Shown: positions 1-8,204 of the stretch, piece by piece
How positions within the stretch are numbered: position 1 is the stretch's first letter
Layout: the number at the start of each line of letters is the position of its first letter
Origin: Bradyrhizobium barranii subsp. barranii
GTDB lineage: Bacteria; Pseudomonadota; Alphaproteobacteria; Rhizobiales; Xanthobacteraceae
Length of the DNA stretch: 64,000 nt
Assembly: GCF_017565645.3 (NCBI RefSeq)
Contig: NZ_CP086136.1
Coordinates: 10,461,501-10,525,500 of the forward strand
Direction of reading: 5' to 3'
Notes under the pieces: model-generated
What the model was told of the DNA's origin: nothing
What the model saw: only the letters and a program-made list of their open reading frames with translations
Databases searched by the model: none
Translations under genes and position numbers: made by a program

Positions 1-304
1 TCAGCTCGGCGGAAGCCGGCAGGCGATTGCGGATTTCGGCCGCGACCGGCTGTCCCGTGGTGAGCGAGTTGCCGAAATCGCCATGGGCGAGGTCGTTGGT
101 GTAGCGGAAGAACTGCTCGATCAGCGGCTTGTCGAGGCCAAGCTTCTTGCGGATCTGCTCAACGGCTTCCTTGGTCGCTGCGGGACCGGCGAAGTACGCC
201 GCCGGGTCGCCCGGCAACGCACGCGTCAGCAGGAAGGTGACGATGACGACCCCGATCAGCGAGGGAATCGCGAACATCAGGCGCTTGCCGATCATGGTCA
301 GCAT
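1..304 (-). CDS. ABC transporter permease, peptide/nickel type (partial, 3' end off window)
   Basis: The first 101 codons of an inner-membrane permease are visible; the rest lies beyond position 1. The reading frame opens at an ATG at 304, with a second ATG three codons in, and starts with one hydrophobic helix (about residues 9-26) followed by the LPGDPAAYF motif and the KLGLDKPLIEQF segment typical of DppB/GsiC-type subunits of family 5 importers. It lies downstream of a family 5 binding protein on the same strand (622-2244), so the two most likely belong to one peptide or opine importer operon, although a repeat-bearing gap of about 320 bases separates them. The substrate cannot be read from this fragment. 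Confidence 0.85.
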   Translation of the reverse strand, partial: MLTMIGKRLMFAIPSLIGVVIVTFLLTRALPGDPAAYFAGPAATKEAVEQIRKKLGLDKPLIEQFFRYTNDLAHGDFGNSLTTGQPVAAEIRNRLPASAEL

Positions 305-355
305 GGGGTGCTCCTGCACGTATTGCGCACGCTGCTCGCCGCGCACACCGCTGCG

Positions 356-552
356 CCCCCTCTCCCAAGCAGCCGGGGTCTACCCCGGTTGCGCATCGCT
401 AATTTGCGCAAGTCGGGCAAGCCCGACTTGCGATGGGAGAGGGTTGGGGTGAGGGGTAGCCCCGAGCGAGATCGGAGTTCGTGGCTACCCCTCACCCGTC
501 TCGCCGCTACGCGGCGAGCCACCCTCTCCCACAAGGGGAGAGGGAATGAGAG
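356..552. repeat. Intergenic palindromic repeat
   Basis: This is the only recognisable content of the 317-base gap between the permease and the binding protein gene. It has nested inverted repeats: GAGGGGTAGCC near 451 pairs with GGCTACCCCTC near 483, a GCAAGTCGGGC/GCCCGACTTGC hairpin sits at 407-431, and CCCTCTCCC-type arms lie at both ends. A readable frame crosses it, but the content is repeat-derived and I do not call it a gene. Confidence 0.6.
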
Positions 553-621
553 AGTTGCGCTCACCTCACTCGACCAAGACACCCAGAGAGACGCGGCCGT
601 GTCGCGCGCGCTCATGACCGC

Positions 622-2244
622 TCACCCCTTCGCCAGCGCGCGGTAATCCAGCCTCCGGTGGAACCAGTATTGGTAGCCGCTGATGTTCTTCTGCATCGCG
701 ACGTTGACGAAGGGCTGGTACAGCGGGATGCGCGGGATGTCGGTGAAAGCGAGATCGACGAAGCCCTTCACGTCGGCATCGTAGGTCGCAGTGTCGCCGG
801 TCGCCGCCGCCGTGCGGGCGCCGTCGATCAGCTTGTCCATCTCCGCCGACTTGTAGCTCATGGTGTTGAAGACGGAATTGTTGCCGTGATAGCACCAGTA
901 GAAGAAGTATTCGGGGTAATCGAGCCAGCCCGAGAACACGTTGGTGAAGAGCGGCATCTCCTTCTTGTTCAGCTCGGTGCGCCAGTTGGCGCCGGGCACC
1001 TTGTTGATGGTGGTCTTGATGCCGATCTGCGCGAGTGACTCCTGCACCAGCACGCAGAGCGGCTCGTTGACGCCGGCAAAATTCAGGTCGAACGAGATCG
1101 TGGTCTCGAAGCCGTTGGCGAGGCCCGCCTCCGCCATCAGCGCTTTCGCCTTCTCGATGTCGGTGTTGTATTTGTGCGGCTGCGGCCAGGCGACTTCGGT
1201 CGGCTTGTCCTTCGGCGCGCCGAACATCGGGTTGGCGAGGCCAAACATCACCGCGTCCATGATCTTCTGATAGGGCAGCGCATAGGCGACCGCCTGACGC
1301 ACCTTGGGATTGTCGAAGGGCGGCTTGGTGACGTTCATGCCGATATACTGGATGCCGTTGGAGAACGGCAGCGACACGACGTTGAGCTTGCCGTTCGCCT
1401 TCATCTCCTGAAAGTCCTTGTTGGGCAGCTCGTAGGAGATGTCGGCGTCGCCGCGCTCCAGCAGCGCGCGGCGGTTGCCGGCCTGCGGCACCATGCGCCA
1501 GATCACGCGCTTGATCTTCGGCAGGGGACCGCAGACCCAATCCTCGTTGCGCTCCATGATGACTTCGGTGCCGGCGGTCCACTTCGTCACCTTGTAGGCG
1601 CCGGAGCCCGCGGTCTGCTGCTTGGTGAATTCGAGACCCCAGGGGTCCTTCTCGCTGGCGTTCTTCTTCACCAGCTCGGAGTTGACGATGCAGGGCACGA
1701 TGACCGCGAGATCGGGGATCGTGAGCTTGTCCTTCTTCAGGAAGTCCACGCGCACGGTGGTGTCGTCGATCACGACGAACTGCTCCGGCTTGGTCAGCGA
1801 GCCCGCGCTCATCTGGAAGGTCGGGAAGCCGCCGACGCTGACGGCGCGGTCAAGCGACCACTTCACGTCCTTGGCGGTGACAGGCGTGCCGTCGTGGAAT
1901 TTGGCGTTCTTGCGCAGCTTGAAGGTGACCGACATGTCGTCGATCTTCATGTCCTCGGCTAGTTCGCCCTTGAACTTGTCGCGGTCGTAATAGGGCACGC
2001 CGCCGGGGCCGACTTTCATCTCGTGGCTGATGAGGCGGTCGTAGCAATTCCACGACACTTCATAGCCGGGCACGTTGGTGCCGACCCCGTGGATGTCGAG
2101 ATTGTTCGGGCCGCCTTCCGAGACGATCAGCAGCGTCTCCGAGCGCGCATCGGCATAGGCGGTGGAGATGACCTGTGGCATCGCCGGAAGCGCCGCGCCT
2201 GCGGCCAATCCGGACACGGACTTGAGGAAATCGCGGCGCTTCAT
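622..2244 (-). CDS. ABC transporter substrate-binding protein, family 5 (peptide/opine type), Tat-exported
   Basis: This 540-residue protein is a periplasmic solute receptor of the DppA/OppA class. I start it at the ATG at 2244, which has GGAG six bases upstream and begins directly with a twin-arginine signal (RRDFLK at residues 3-8, then a hydrophobic stretch ending around residue 31). A longer frame reaches 2346 but would bury the signal peptide. Family features include the FKLRKNAKFHDGTPVTA block near residue 110 and a W-rich C-terminal ligand region. It precedes the partial permease at 1-304 on the same strand, which suggests one importer operon running off the window. The ligand is unknown; many family members take di- or oligopeptides, nickel or opines. 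Confidence 0.9.
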   Translation of the reverse strand: MKRRDFLKSVSGLAAGAALPAMPQVISTAYADARSETLLIVSEGGPNNLDIHGVGTNVPGYEVSWNCYDRLISHEMKVGPGGVPYYDRDKFKGELAEDMKIDDMSVTFKLRKNAKFHDGTPVTAKDVKWSLDRAVSVGGFPTFQMSAGSLTKPEQFVVIDDTTVRVDFLKKDKLTIPDLAVIVPCIVNSELVKKNASEKDPWGLEFTKQQTAGSGAYKVTKWTAGTEVIMERNEDWVCGPLPKIKRVIWRMVPQAGNRRALLERGDADISYELPNKDFQEMKANGKLNVVSLPFSNGIQYIGMNVTKPPFDNPKVRQAVAYALPYQKIMDAVMFGLANPMFGAPKDKPTEVAWPQPHKYNTDIEKAKALMAEAGLANGFETTISFDLNFAGVNEPLCVLVQESLAQIGIKTTINKVPGANWRTELNKKEMPLFTNVFSGWLDYPEYFFYWCYHGNNSVFNTMSYKSAEMDKLIDGARTAAATGDTATYDADVKGFVDLAFTDIPRIPLYQPFVNVAMQKNISGYQYWFHRRLDYRALAKG

Positions 2245-2466
2245 GAAAATGCTCCAACGCAAAAGTTTCTGGTTGGAACAGGGATTCGCAAGGTTCGTGC
2301 CAGCGCTTAATGGGATCTTAATTTCCAGATAAAACGTTGATTCCAATCGATATTTTTTGGATTTCGGCGGCTGATCGCCTTTTGGGCAAGCCGGTCAATT
2401 GCATACAAAGATGCGATTCTGCTCCAAAAATAAGCTGAGCAGGAGGTCGCAGATGGCCTGGGCGGT

Positions 2467-3414
2467 TCAGCCCGACCAGATCAGATCCTGGAGTTCGACG
2501 AGATCGTTCGCCCTGTCCTGCCAACCATCGATACAGACGTGGCTGTTGAGGTCGCTGGCGCGGTGCAGCAGCATCAGCGCCATCAGCCGGCGCTTCAGTG
2601 CGAAATCCAGCTTCGCATAGCCAAAGCCCTCGAGCAGGCTGCGCACCCTCCCCGGCCGGCCCGCCGCCATGAAGGCGCCGGGGCCGAGCAGATCGTAGTC
2701 GCGCCATCCTGTCAGCACGTCGCCGAAGTCGAACAGGCCCGCGAGCGACCATTGATCGTCATGACAGGCGAGCAGGAAGTTCTGAGGGATATATTCGCCG
2801 ACAAGGATCACCGGCGGCGCATCCATCGGGATCAGTTTTGCAGCGTCACGCAGGAGATCGTCGAGGCCTTCGAGGAATTTCGGTGCAAGGCCGAGGCGCA
2901 TGTGCCGCGCCCTGCAGCCTTGCATCTGGGCGCGCATGAACGCATCCCAGCGCGGCTCGATCTCCACCAGCGATCCAAGCGGCGCGCGCTGCACGGCGGC
3001 GATGGTCTCGCCGATCTGCCGCAGCAGGCGCTCCTTCTGCGCTTCGGCCAATTGCGGCCACACCTCCGAGCCGAGCGTGCCGGCAAGGCGCGTGATGGCG
3101 AGATAGGGCCAGCCATCGCGCTCACCCTCCGCGACGATCTCCGGGATCGGCAGATGAAGGCGGCCGGCAAGCTGCGCCAGCGACCCGCGTTCGGAGACGA
3201 ATTGCGCGCGCAACAGCGGCGGGAAGATTTTCAGGATCAGCTTCTCACTGAGGCCGACGACGAGATTGGTGCCGGTCGCAAACACGTGCGGCGAACTGGT
3301 ATCGAGACCATGGCTGCGCGCGATGTCGATCGCAATTCCCAGCCATTGCCGTGGATCAGAGCGAAAGGCGAGAAAGCTGTCCGCGTCGGTGAAGTGAGGT
3401 AGTTTCATCGACAT
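2467..3414 (-). CDS. APH-fold phosphotransferase family protein with a variant catalytic loop
   Basis: This 315-residue protein has the aminoglycoside phosphotransferase/choline kinase fold. The glycine-poor N-lobe (LVVGLSEKLILKIFPP) carries the expected lysine, and the C-lobe has a DFGD motif at D229 that should bind metal. The catalytic loop, normally HGDxxxxN, reads VGEYIPQN here, so the histidine is lost and the catalytic aspartate is replaced by E207; N212 is kept. I chose the ATG at 3414 because AAGG sits five bases upstream; an in-frame ATG at 3429 lacks such a site. It stands alone between a binding protein gene and a repeat. The natural substrate is unknown, and resistance to antibiotics should not be assumed. 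Confidence 0.75.
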   Translation of the reverse strand: MSMKLPHFTDADSFLAFRSDPRQWLGIAIDIARSHGLDTSSPHVFATGTNLVVGLSEKLILKIFPPLLRAQFVSERGSLAQLAGRLHLPIPEIVAEGERDGWPYLAITRLAGTLGSEVWPQLAEAQKERLLRQIGETIAAVQRAPLGSLVEIEPRWDAFMRAQMQGCRARHMRLGLAPKFLEGLDDLLRDAAKLIPMDAPPVILVGEYIPQNFLLACHDDQWSLAGLFDFGDVLTGWRDYDLLGPGAFMAAGRPGRVRSLLEGFGYAKLDFALKRRLMALMLLHRASDLNSHVCIDGWQDRANDLVELQDLIWSG

Positions 3415-3436
3415 CGCAACCTTATGCATTTGAGTT

Positions 3437-3557
3437 CGTCATGCCCCGGCTTGTCCCGGGCATCCACGTTCTTCGTGCTGCGGCCAAGGCGTGGATGGCC
3501 GGGACATAGGCGAGCTAAGCGACGCCGTCCTTCGGACGACTATGCCCGGCCATGACG
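3437..3557. repeat. Palindromic repeat, family A (expanded copy)
   Basis: The element opens with CGTCATGCC and closes with its reverse complement CATGACG, with inner arms ATCCACG/CGTGGAT. The right half carries an extra stretch of about 35 bases compared with the copies at 16712, 22143 and 25844. It lies between two minus-strand genes. Confidence 0.75.
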
Positions 3558-3601
3558 CTGTGGGAAGGTCTCGCACTCTAATGCCGAGCTTCCGCCCGCC
3601 G

Positions 3602-4927
3602 TTACCGGTCCGGGCTGGCGCGCTCGAACTGGCGCAGCAGCTTGTTGCCGCGCTCGACCGCGGCATCGAGCGCAGCCTGCGCGCCCTTCTGGCCGGCGAA
3701 GGCCTGCTCCAGCTCGTCCTCGATGGCGCCGCGGATCAGCACGAAGGAGCCGAGCCGGATGCCCTTCGAGTTGTCCGTCGGCTGATGCAGCGTGATCTCC
3801 TCGAACGAGATCGCGGAGCCCGGATTGCGCTCGTAAAAACCCTGCGCGCGCGTCAGCTCGAAGGCGGCGCGGGTGATCGGCAGATAGCCGGTGTTCTGGT
3901 GCCAGGCGGCCTGCACGCCGGGCTGCGACAGATAGGCGAAGAACCGCGCCACGCCCTTGTATTCCGCGCGCGGGCGGTCGCGCAGCACCCACAGCGTGGC
4001 GCCGCCGATGATCGAATTCTGCGGCGCGTTCTTCACATCGGGCCAGTACGGCATCATGCCGTAGCCGATATCGAACTTCGAATTCGCCTTGATGTCGGCC
4101 CGCGTCGCCGAGGAGCCGATGAAGATGCCGCATTCGCCCTTCTGGAAGCGCGGCTCGGCCGACTGCCCGCGGCCGCCGTAATCGAACACCTTGTCCTTCT
4201 GCCACTCGGCGAGCTGGGCGATGTGTTGCACGACGACCGGGTTGTTGATGGTCAGCTCGGCATCCAGCCCCGCAAAGCCATTGGTCCGCGTCGCGAGCGG
4301 CAGATTGTGGAAGGCGGAGAAATTCTCGATGTGGATCCAGGACGGCCAGGAGGTGGTGAAGCCGCACACAGCGCCGCGCTCGCGCAGGCGTTTTGCGGCA
4401 AGCCCAAGCTCGGGCCATGTCTTCGGCGGCGTCTCCGGATCGAGGCCCGCGTCGCGGAACATGGTCTTGTTGTAATAGAGGATCGGCGTCGAGGAATTGA
4501 ACGGGAAGGACAACAGATTGCCGGCCGCATCGGTGTAATAGCCGGAGACTGCGGGAAGGTAATCGCCCAGCGAGAACGGCTCGTTCATGTCCCGCATCAT
4601 GGTGAACACGGGATAGATCGCGCCCTTGGCCGCGGTCATGGTGGCGGTCGCGACCTCGTTGACCTGGACGATCGCCGGTTGGCTGCGCGAGCGGAAGGCG
4701 AAGATCGCCGCCGTCACCGTCTCGGTGTAGTTGCCCTTGTAAGCAGGCACGATGCGGTAATCGGACTGCGAGGCGTTGAAGTCGGCGGCGAGCTTCTCGA
4801 GCTGCCGGCCAAGCTCGCCGGACATGGCGTGCCACAGCGCGATGTCGGTTGCGGCGCGCGCCTGAAGAGGCATTGCGAGGACGATGAAAGCGGCGAGGAT
4901 CCGCAAAAGACTCGATGCTGAAATCAC
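3602..4927 (-). CDS. ugpB: sn-Glycerol-3-phosphate ABC transporter substrate-binding protein
   Basis: The protein matches UgpB along its whole length: an ALWHAMSGELGRQLE opening, YKGNYTETV, the FNSSTPILYYNK motif, PQNSIIGGATLWV and a C-terminus ending in VERGNKLLRQFERA. UgpB delivers sn-glycerol-3-phosphate and glycerophosphodiesters to the UgpAEC importer. A GTG start at 4927 with GGAAGAG five bases upstream gives 441 residues, the usual family length, and begins right at the signal peptide (cleavage probably after LQARA). Longer frames up to 5026 lack this. No ugpA, ugpE or ugpC lies in the window, so this copy is an orphan here and must use permeases encoded elsewhere. Confidence 0.92.
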   Translation of the reverse strand: MISASSLLRILAAFIVLAMPLQARAATDIALWHAMSGELGRQLEKLAADFNASQSDYRIVPAYKGNYTETVTAAIFAFRSRSQPAIVQVNEVATATMTAAKGAIYPVFTMMRDMNEPFSLGDYLPAVSGYYTDAAGNLLSFPFNSSTPILYYNKTMFRDAGLDPETPPKTWPELGLAAKRLRERGAVCGFTTSWPSWIHIENFSAFHNLPLATRTNGFAGLDAELTINNPVVVQHIAQLAEWQKDKVFDYGGRGQSAEPRFQKGECGIFIGSSATRADIKANSKFDIGYGMMPYWPDVKNAPQNSIIGGATLWVLRDRPRAEYKGVARFFAYLSQPGVQAAWHQNTGYLPITRAAFELTRAQGFYERNPGSAISFEEITLHQPTDNSKGIRLGSFVLIRGAIEDELEQAFAGQKGAQAALDAAVERGNKLLRQFERASPDR

Positions 4928-5127
4928 GATGGCTCTTCCCGTGTCGCGCGGCAAAGGCGACCGTACCTGCTTAAGGCGCGGCATTTCCTGTTTCAACCGG
5001 GAATGAACGGCGGCCGCGCCGTACAATCGCTCCGCCGGGTGCGGCGGGATGGCCTTCCCTCAACCATCTGCTAGATTGCATTGAACCTTTTTGCTTCGCC
5101 ATAGACTCCACCACTGAGGGGTTGAGT

Positions 5128-6123
5128 GTGCCAGTGCTGAACCGTGCCGAACTCACGCGGACCGGGGTGATCTTCGTCGCGCTTCTGCTCGCGGTCTGCG
5201 CGACGAGCGCTGCTGCGCGCGAATTCCGCGCCGCCGACACCCAGGCCGAGGATTACCCGACCGTCCAGGCGCTGCGCTACATGGGCGCGCTGATTGCCGA
5301 GCGCACCGGCGGCCGGCACGAGATCAAGGTGTTCCACTCCCGTCAGCTCGGCGAAGAGAAGGAGACCATCGAGCAGACCAGGGTCGGCGCGATCGACCTC
5401 AACCGGACCAATGTGGCGCTGATCGGCAACTTCGTCCCGGCGATGAACGTGCTCGCCATGCCGTTCCTGTTCCGGTCCATCGAGCACATGCAGAAGGTGC
5501 TGGACGGGCCGATCGGCAGCGAGATCCTCGGCAGTTTCGAGCCCTACGGCTTCGTCGGGCTCGCCTTCTACGATTCCGGCGCGCGGTCGATCTACAACGG
5601 CGTCCGTCCGATACGGACTGTCGCCGACCTCAGGGGATTGCGGATCCGGGTGCAGCAGTCGGAGTTGATGAGCGAGATGATTCGCTCGCTCGGCGCCGAG
5701 CCGGTCGAGATGCCCTATGGGCAGGTGCTCACCGGGCTTGCCAACCATCTGATCGACGGCGCCGAAAACAACTGGCCATCTTTCGTGACGACAGACCATT
5801 ACAAACATGCCGGCCACCCCGCGCTCACCGAGCACACGATGAGCCCGGAAGTGCTGGTGATCTCGCTGAAGGCCTGGAAAAGCCTGTCGGCGGACGACCA
5901 GCAGATATTCCGCGAGGCCGCGGCTCGCTCCAGCCGGTTCATGCGCGAGAAGTGGCACGACCTCGAGGAGCAGTCGCAGCACAAGGCTGAAGCCGCCGGC
6001 ATCACGGTCGCCAGGGATATCGACCGCAAGCCGTTCGAGGACGCGATGGCTGCGATCTATGCCAAGGCGGGGCGCGATCCCGCCGCGGCCGCGCTGATCG
6101 AACGCATTCGCAAGGTGGAGTGA
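5128..6123 (+). CDS. TRAP-type (DctP family) periplasmic solute-binding protein, probable input of a phosphorelay
   Basis: This 331-residue protein is a DctP-family receptor: signal peptide of about 30 residues ending in AAA, a DYPTVQALRYMGALI start, an RIRVQQSELM segment with the conserved arginine expected to hold a carboxylate ligand, and the PYGQVLTGLANHLIDGAENN block. I chose the GTG at 5128, since GAGGGG lies six bases upstream; a TTG at 5122 would overlap that site. No DctQ or DctM membrane subunits are nearby. Instead its stop overlaps the start of a membrane histidine kinase, so it is probably co-translated with it and may report ligand occupancy to the kinase rather than feed a transporter. 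That role is inference from context. Confidence 0.88.
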   Translation: MPVLNRAELTRTGVIFVALLLAVCATSAAAREFRAADTQAEDYPTVQALRYMGALIAERTGGRHEIKVFHSRQLGEEKETIEQTRVGAIDLNRTNVALIGNFVPAMNVLAMPFLFRSIEHMQKVLDGPIGSEILGSFEPYGFVGLAFYDSGARSIYNGVRPIRTVADLRGLRIRVQQSELMSEMIRSLGAEPVEMPYGQVLTGLANHLIDGAENNWPSFVTTDHYKHAGHPALTEHTMSPEVLVISLKAWKSLSADDQQIFREAAARSSRFMREKWHDLEEQSQHKAEAAGITVARDIDRKPFEDAMAAIYAKAGRDPAAAALIERIRKVE

Positions 6124-8204
6124 GCCGCTTGGCTGCACTTGGACACAGCGAGCACGCAGACAGGCCGCCCGGCCCGCTCGGGCGGCTGCGCGCACGCCTG
6201 GTCGGGATGCTCCGCGCGGTGCCGATCCGCTGGCGCATCCTGTCGATCGCGGCGCTGAACTCGGCCGTGGTCGTGGTGCTGGTGGGGCTGATCTGGAACG
6301 GCACGCAGGTGCTGGGCTCGGCCTGGGGCGACGTCCGCCAGGTGCGAGAATCCGACCGCATCCTGGCGCTGCTCGAAAGCGAGACCGGGCGCCTGCACAA
6401 TCTGATCCACCGCTACATCAACCAGCCGAGCCCGGACCTGTTCGCCGAGATCCTGCTGCTGCGCGAGGCGGTCCTGGGCACGCTGACCGACCGTGCCGCC
6501 AAGGACCCGATGCTGTCAGGCTCGGTCGAGGAGCTGGAGCGCACCACCGACCGCTTCCTCAACGGCTTCGGCGAGCTGCGCAGCGTGCAGGCGACCATCG
6601 CCAAGACCTATGAGGAACAGGTGCAGGGCCCGGCCAGGGACATGGCCGGACTCTATTCCATCATCGAAGGCGCCACCGGTCATCGCGACGCGCTGATCTG
6701 GCCCTCGCTCGGCAAGTCGCGCGAGGCCTTCACCGCGATGCTGGTCGCGGCGAATTCCTATTATCTCTCGCTCTCGCCGGGCGCCGCTGATGATGCGCGC
6801 CGCAACACCGAGACGATCGAGAAGACCATTCCGGTCATGATCGATCTCGCCGACAACGACCTGCAGCGCATGGCCCTACAGCGGCTCGGGACCCGCACCA
6901 TGGCGCTGCGCGAGGGTTTCGCCAAACTCTCCGAGCAGCTGACGAGCCGCACCGAATTGCTGCGTAACACCATCGACGCCAGCCAGGCCGAGGCGATCGG
7001 CGCCATCGACGACCTCTCCACCAAGATGCGCCAGCGCGAGCAGAAGGCGCAGGAGACGTTTGATCGTACCCTGGCCGATATCTCGCGGCGGGTGCTGTCG
7101 ATCGCGATCTTCCTCGGTATCATCCTCACCGCCGGCGTGCTGATCGCGCTGTCGATCCGCCTGCCGCTGCAGCAGATCATGACCGCGATGCGCGCGATCA
7201 CGCTCGGCGACCTCGACCGCGAGGTGCAGGGCACCAAGGCTCGCGACGAGGTCGGCGCCATGGCGCGCGCGGTCGAGGTATTCCGCGAGAACGCGATCGC
7301 GAAACGCGAGACCGAGGACGAGCTGCGCGCGTCGAAGGAGAAGGCCGAGAGCGCGCTGCTCGAGCTCAACACCGCGCAGCAGAATTTGATCGACGCCGAA
7401 CGGCTGGCGGCGCTCGGCGGCCTCGTCGCCGGCGTCGCGCACGAGGTCAACAACCCGATCGGCATCAGCCTGACCGTTGCTTCGAGTTTTGCGCGGCGCA
7501 CCGAGATCTTCGAGGCCCAGCTCAAGGGCGACGGCGGCCTGCGCCGCTCGCAGCTGGAGGAGTTCGTGCAGTCCTCGCGCGACGCCTCGCAGCAGCTCGT
7601 CGCCAACCTCACCCGCGCCGGCGAGCTGATCCAGTCGTTCAAGCAGGTCGCGGTCGACCGCTCGCATGCCGAGCGGCGGCAGTTCTCACTCAGCGAAGCC
7701 ACCGACCAGATCATCGCCAGCCTGCGTCCGGTGCTGAAGCGCTCGCCGATCACGCTCCAGGCCGACGTGCCCGAGGGGCTCCTGCTCGACGGCTATCCAG
7801 GCTCCTACGGCCAGATCCTGACCAACCTCTTCCTCAACGCCGCCAACCACGCCTTTGCCGACGGCCGCGCCGGCACGATCACGATCTCGGCGCGGCCGCG
7901 CGGGACCGACGACATCGAGATCATCTTCGCCGATGACGGGGCCGGCATGACCCCTGACGTGCAGCGCCAGGCCTTTGACCCATTCTTTACCACCCGGCGC
8001 AATGAAGGTGGTACGGGACTCGGCTTGCATATCGTCTATAACCTTGTCACCCAGCAGCTCGGCGGGCGCATGATGCTGGAATCCAAGCTGGGACAAGGCA
8101 CTACTTTTCGCATTATCATGCCCCGGGTCGCCAAGGGCGGCGCGCAAAGCACAGAGACTGACGGGACTTCTCAATGGCCGAACAGGACGATGTCCTCCAC
8201 CTGA
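6120..8204 (+). CDS. Membrane sensor histidine kinase (periplasmic domain, HAMP, HisKA-like, HATPase)
   Basis: This is a 694-residue inner-membrane kinase. TM1 lies about residues 39-65 and TM2 about 323-345, enclosing a helical periplasmic sensor domain of roughly 255 residues. A HAMP segment and a coiled linker follow. The phosphoacceptor box VAHEVNNPIG has H441, and the C-terminus has N-box FLNAANHA and a G-box GGTGLGL. The GTG start overlaps the stop of the binding protein gene by four bases (GTGA) and has AAGGTGGA just before it. Its 3' end overlaps the next gene by 31 bases. The tight coupling suggests that binding protein, kinase and the following REC-kinase work in one relay, with the periplasmic domain as the likely docking site. 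Confidence 0.9.
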   Translation: MSRLAALGHSEHADRPPGPLGRLRARLVGMLRAVPIRWRILSIAALNSAVVVVLVGLIWNGTQVLGSAWGDVRQVRESDRILALLESETGRLHNLIHRYINQPSPDLFAEILLLREAVLGTLTDRAAKDPMLSGSVEELERTTDRFLNGFGELRSVQATIAKTYEEQVQGPARDMAGLYSIIEGATGHRDALIWPSLGKSREAFTAMLVAANSYYLSLSPGAADDARRNTETIEKTIPVMIDLADNDLQRMALQRLGTRTMALREGFAKLSEQLTSRTELLRNTIDASQAEAIGAIDDLSTKMRQREQKAQETFDRTLADISRRVLSIAIFLGIILTAGVLIALSIRLPLQQIMTAMRAITLGDLDREVQGTKARDEVGAMARAVEVFRENAIAKRETEDELRASKEKAESALLELNTAQQNLIDAERLAALGGLVAGVAHEVNNPIGISLTVASSFARRTEIFEAQLKGDGGLRRSQLEEFVQSSRDASQQLVANLTRAGELIQSFKQVAVDRSHAERRQFSLSEATDQIIASLRPVLKRSPITLQADVPEGLLLDGYPGSYGQILTNLFLNAANHAFADGRAGTITISARPRGTDDIEIIFADDGAGMTPDVQRQAFDPFFTTRRNEGGTGLGLHIVYNLVTQQLGGRMMLESKLGQGTTFRIIMPRVAKGGAQSTETDGTSQWPNRTMSST

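Noticed and set aside
83..646. A plus-strand frame across the left-edge intergenic repeat
   Set aside because: The first part is opposite the permease gene and the rest is palindromic repeat sequence; the composition is not protein-like.
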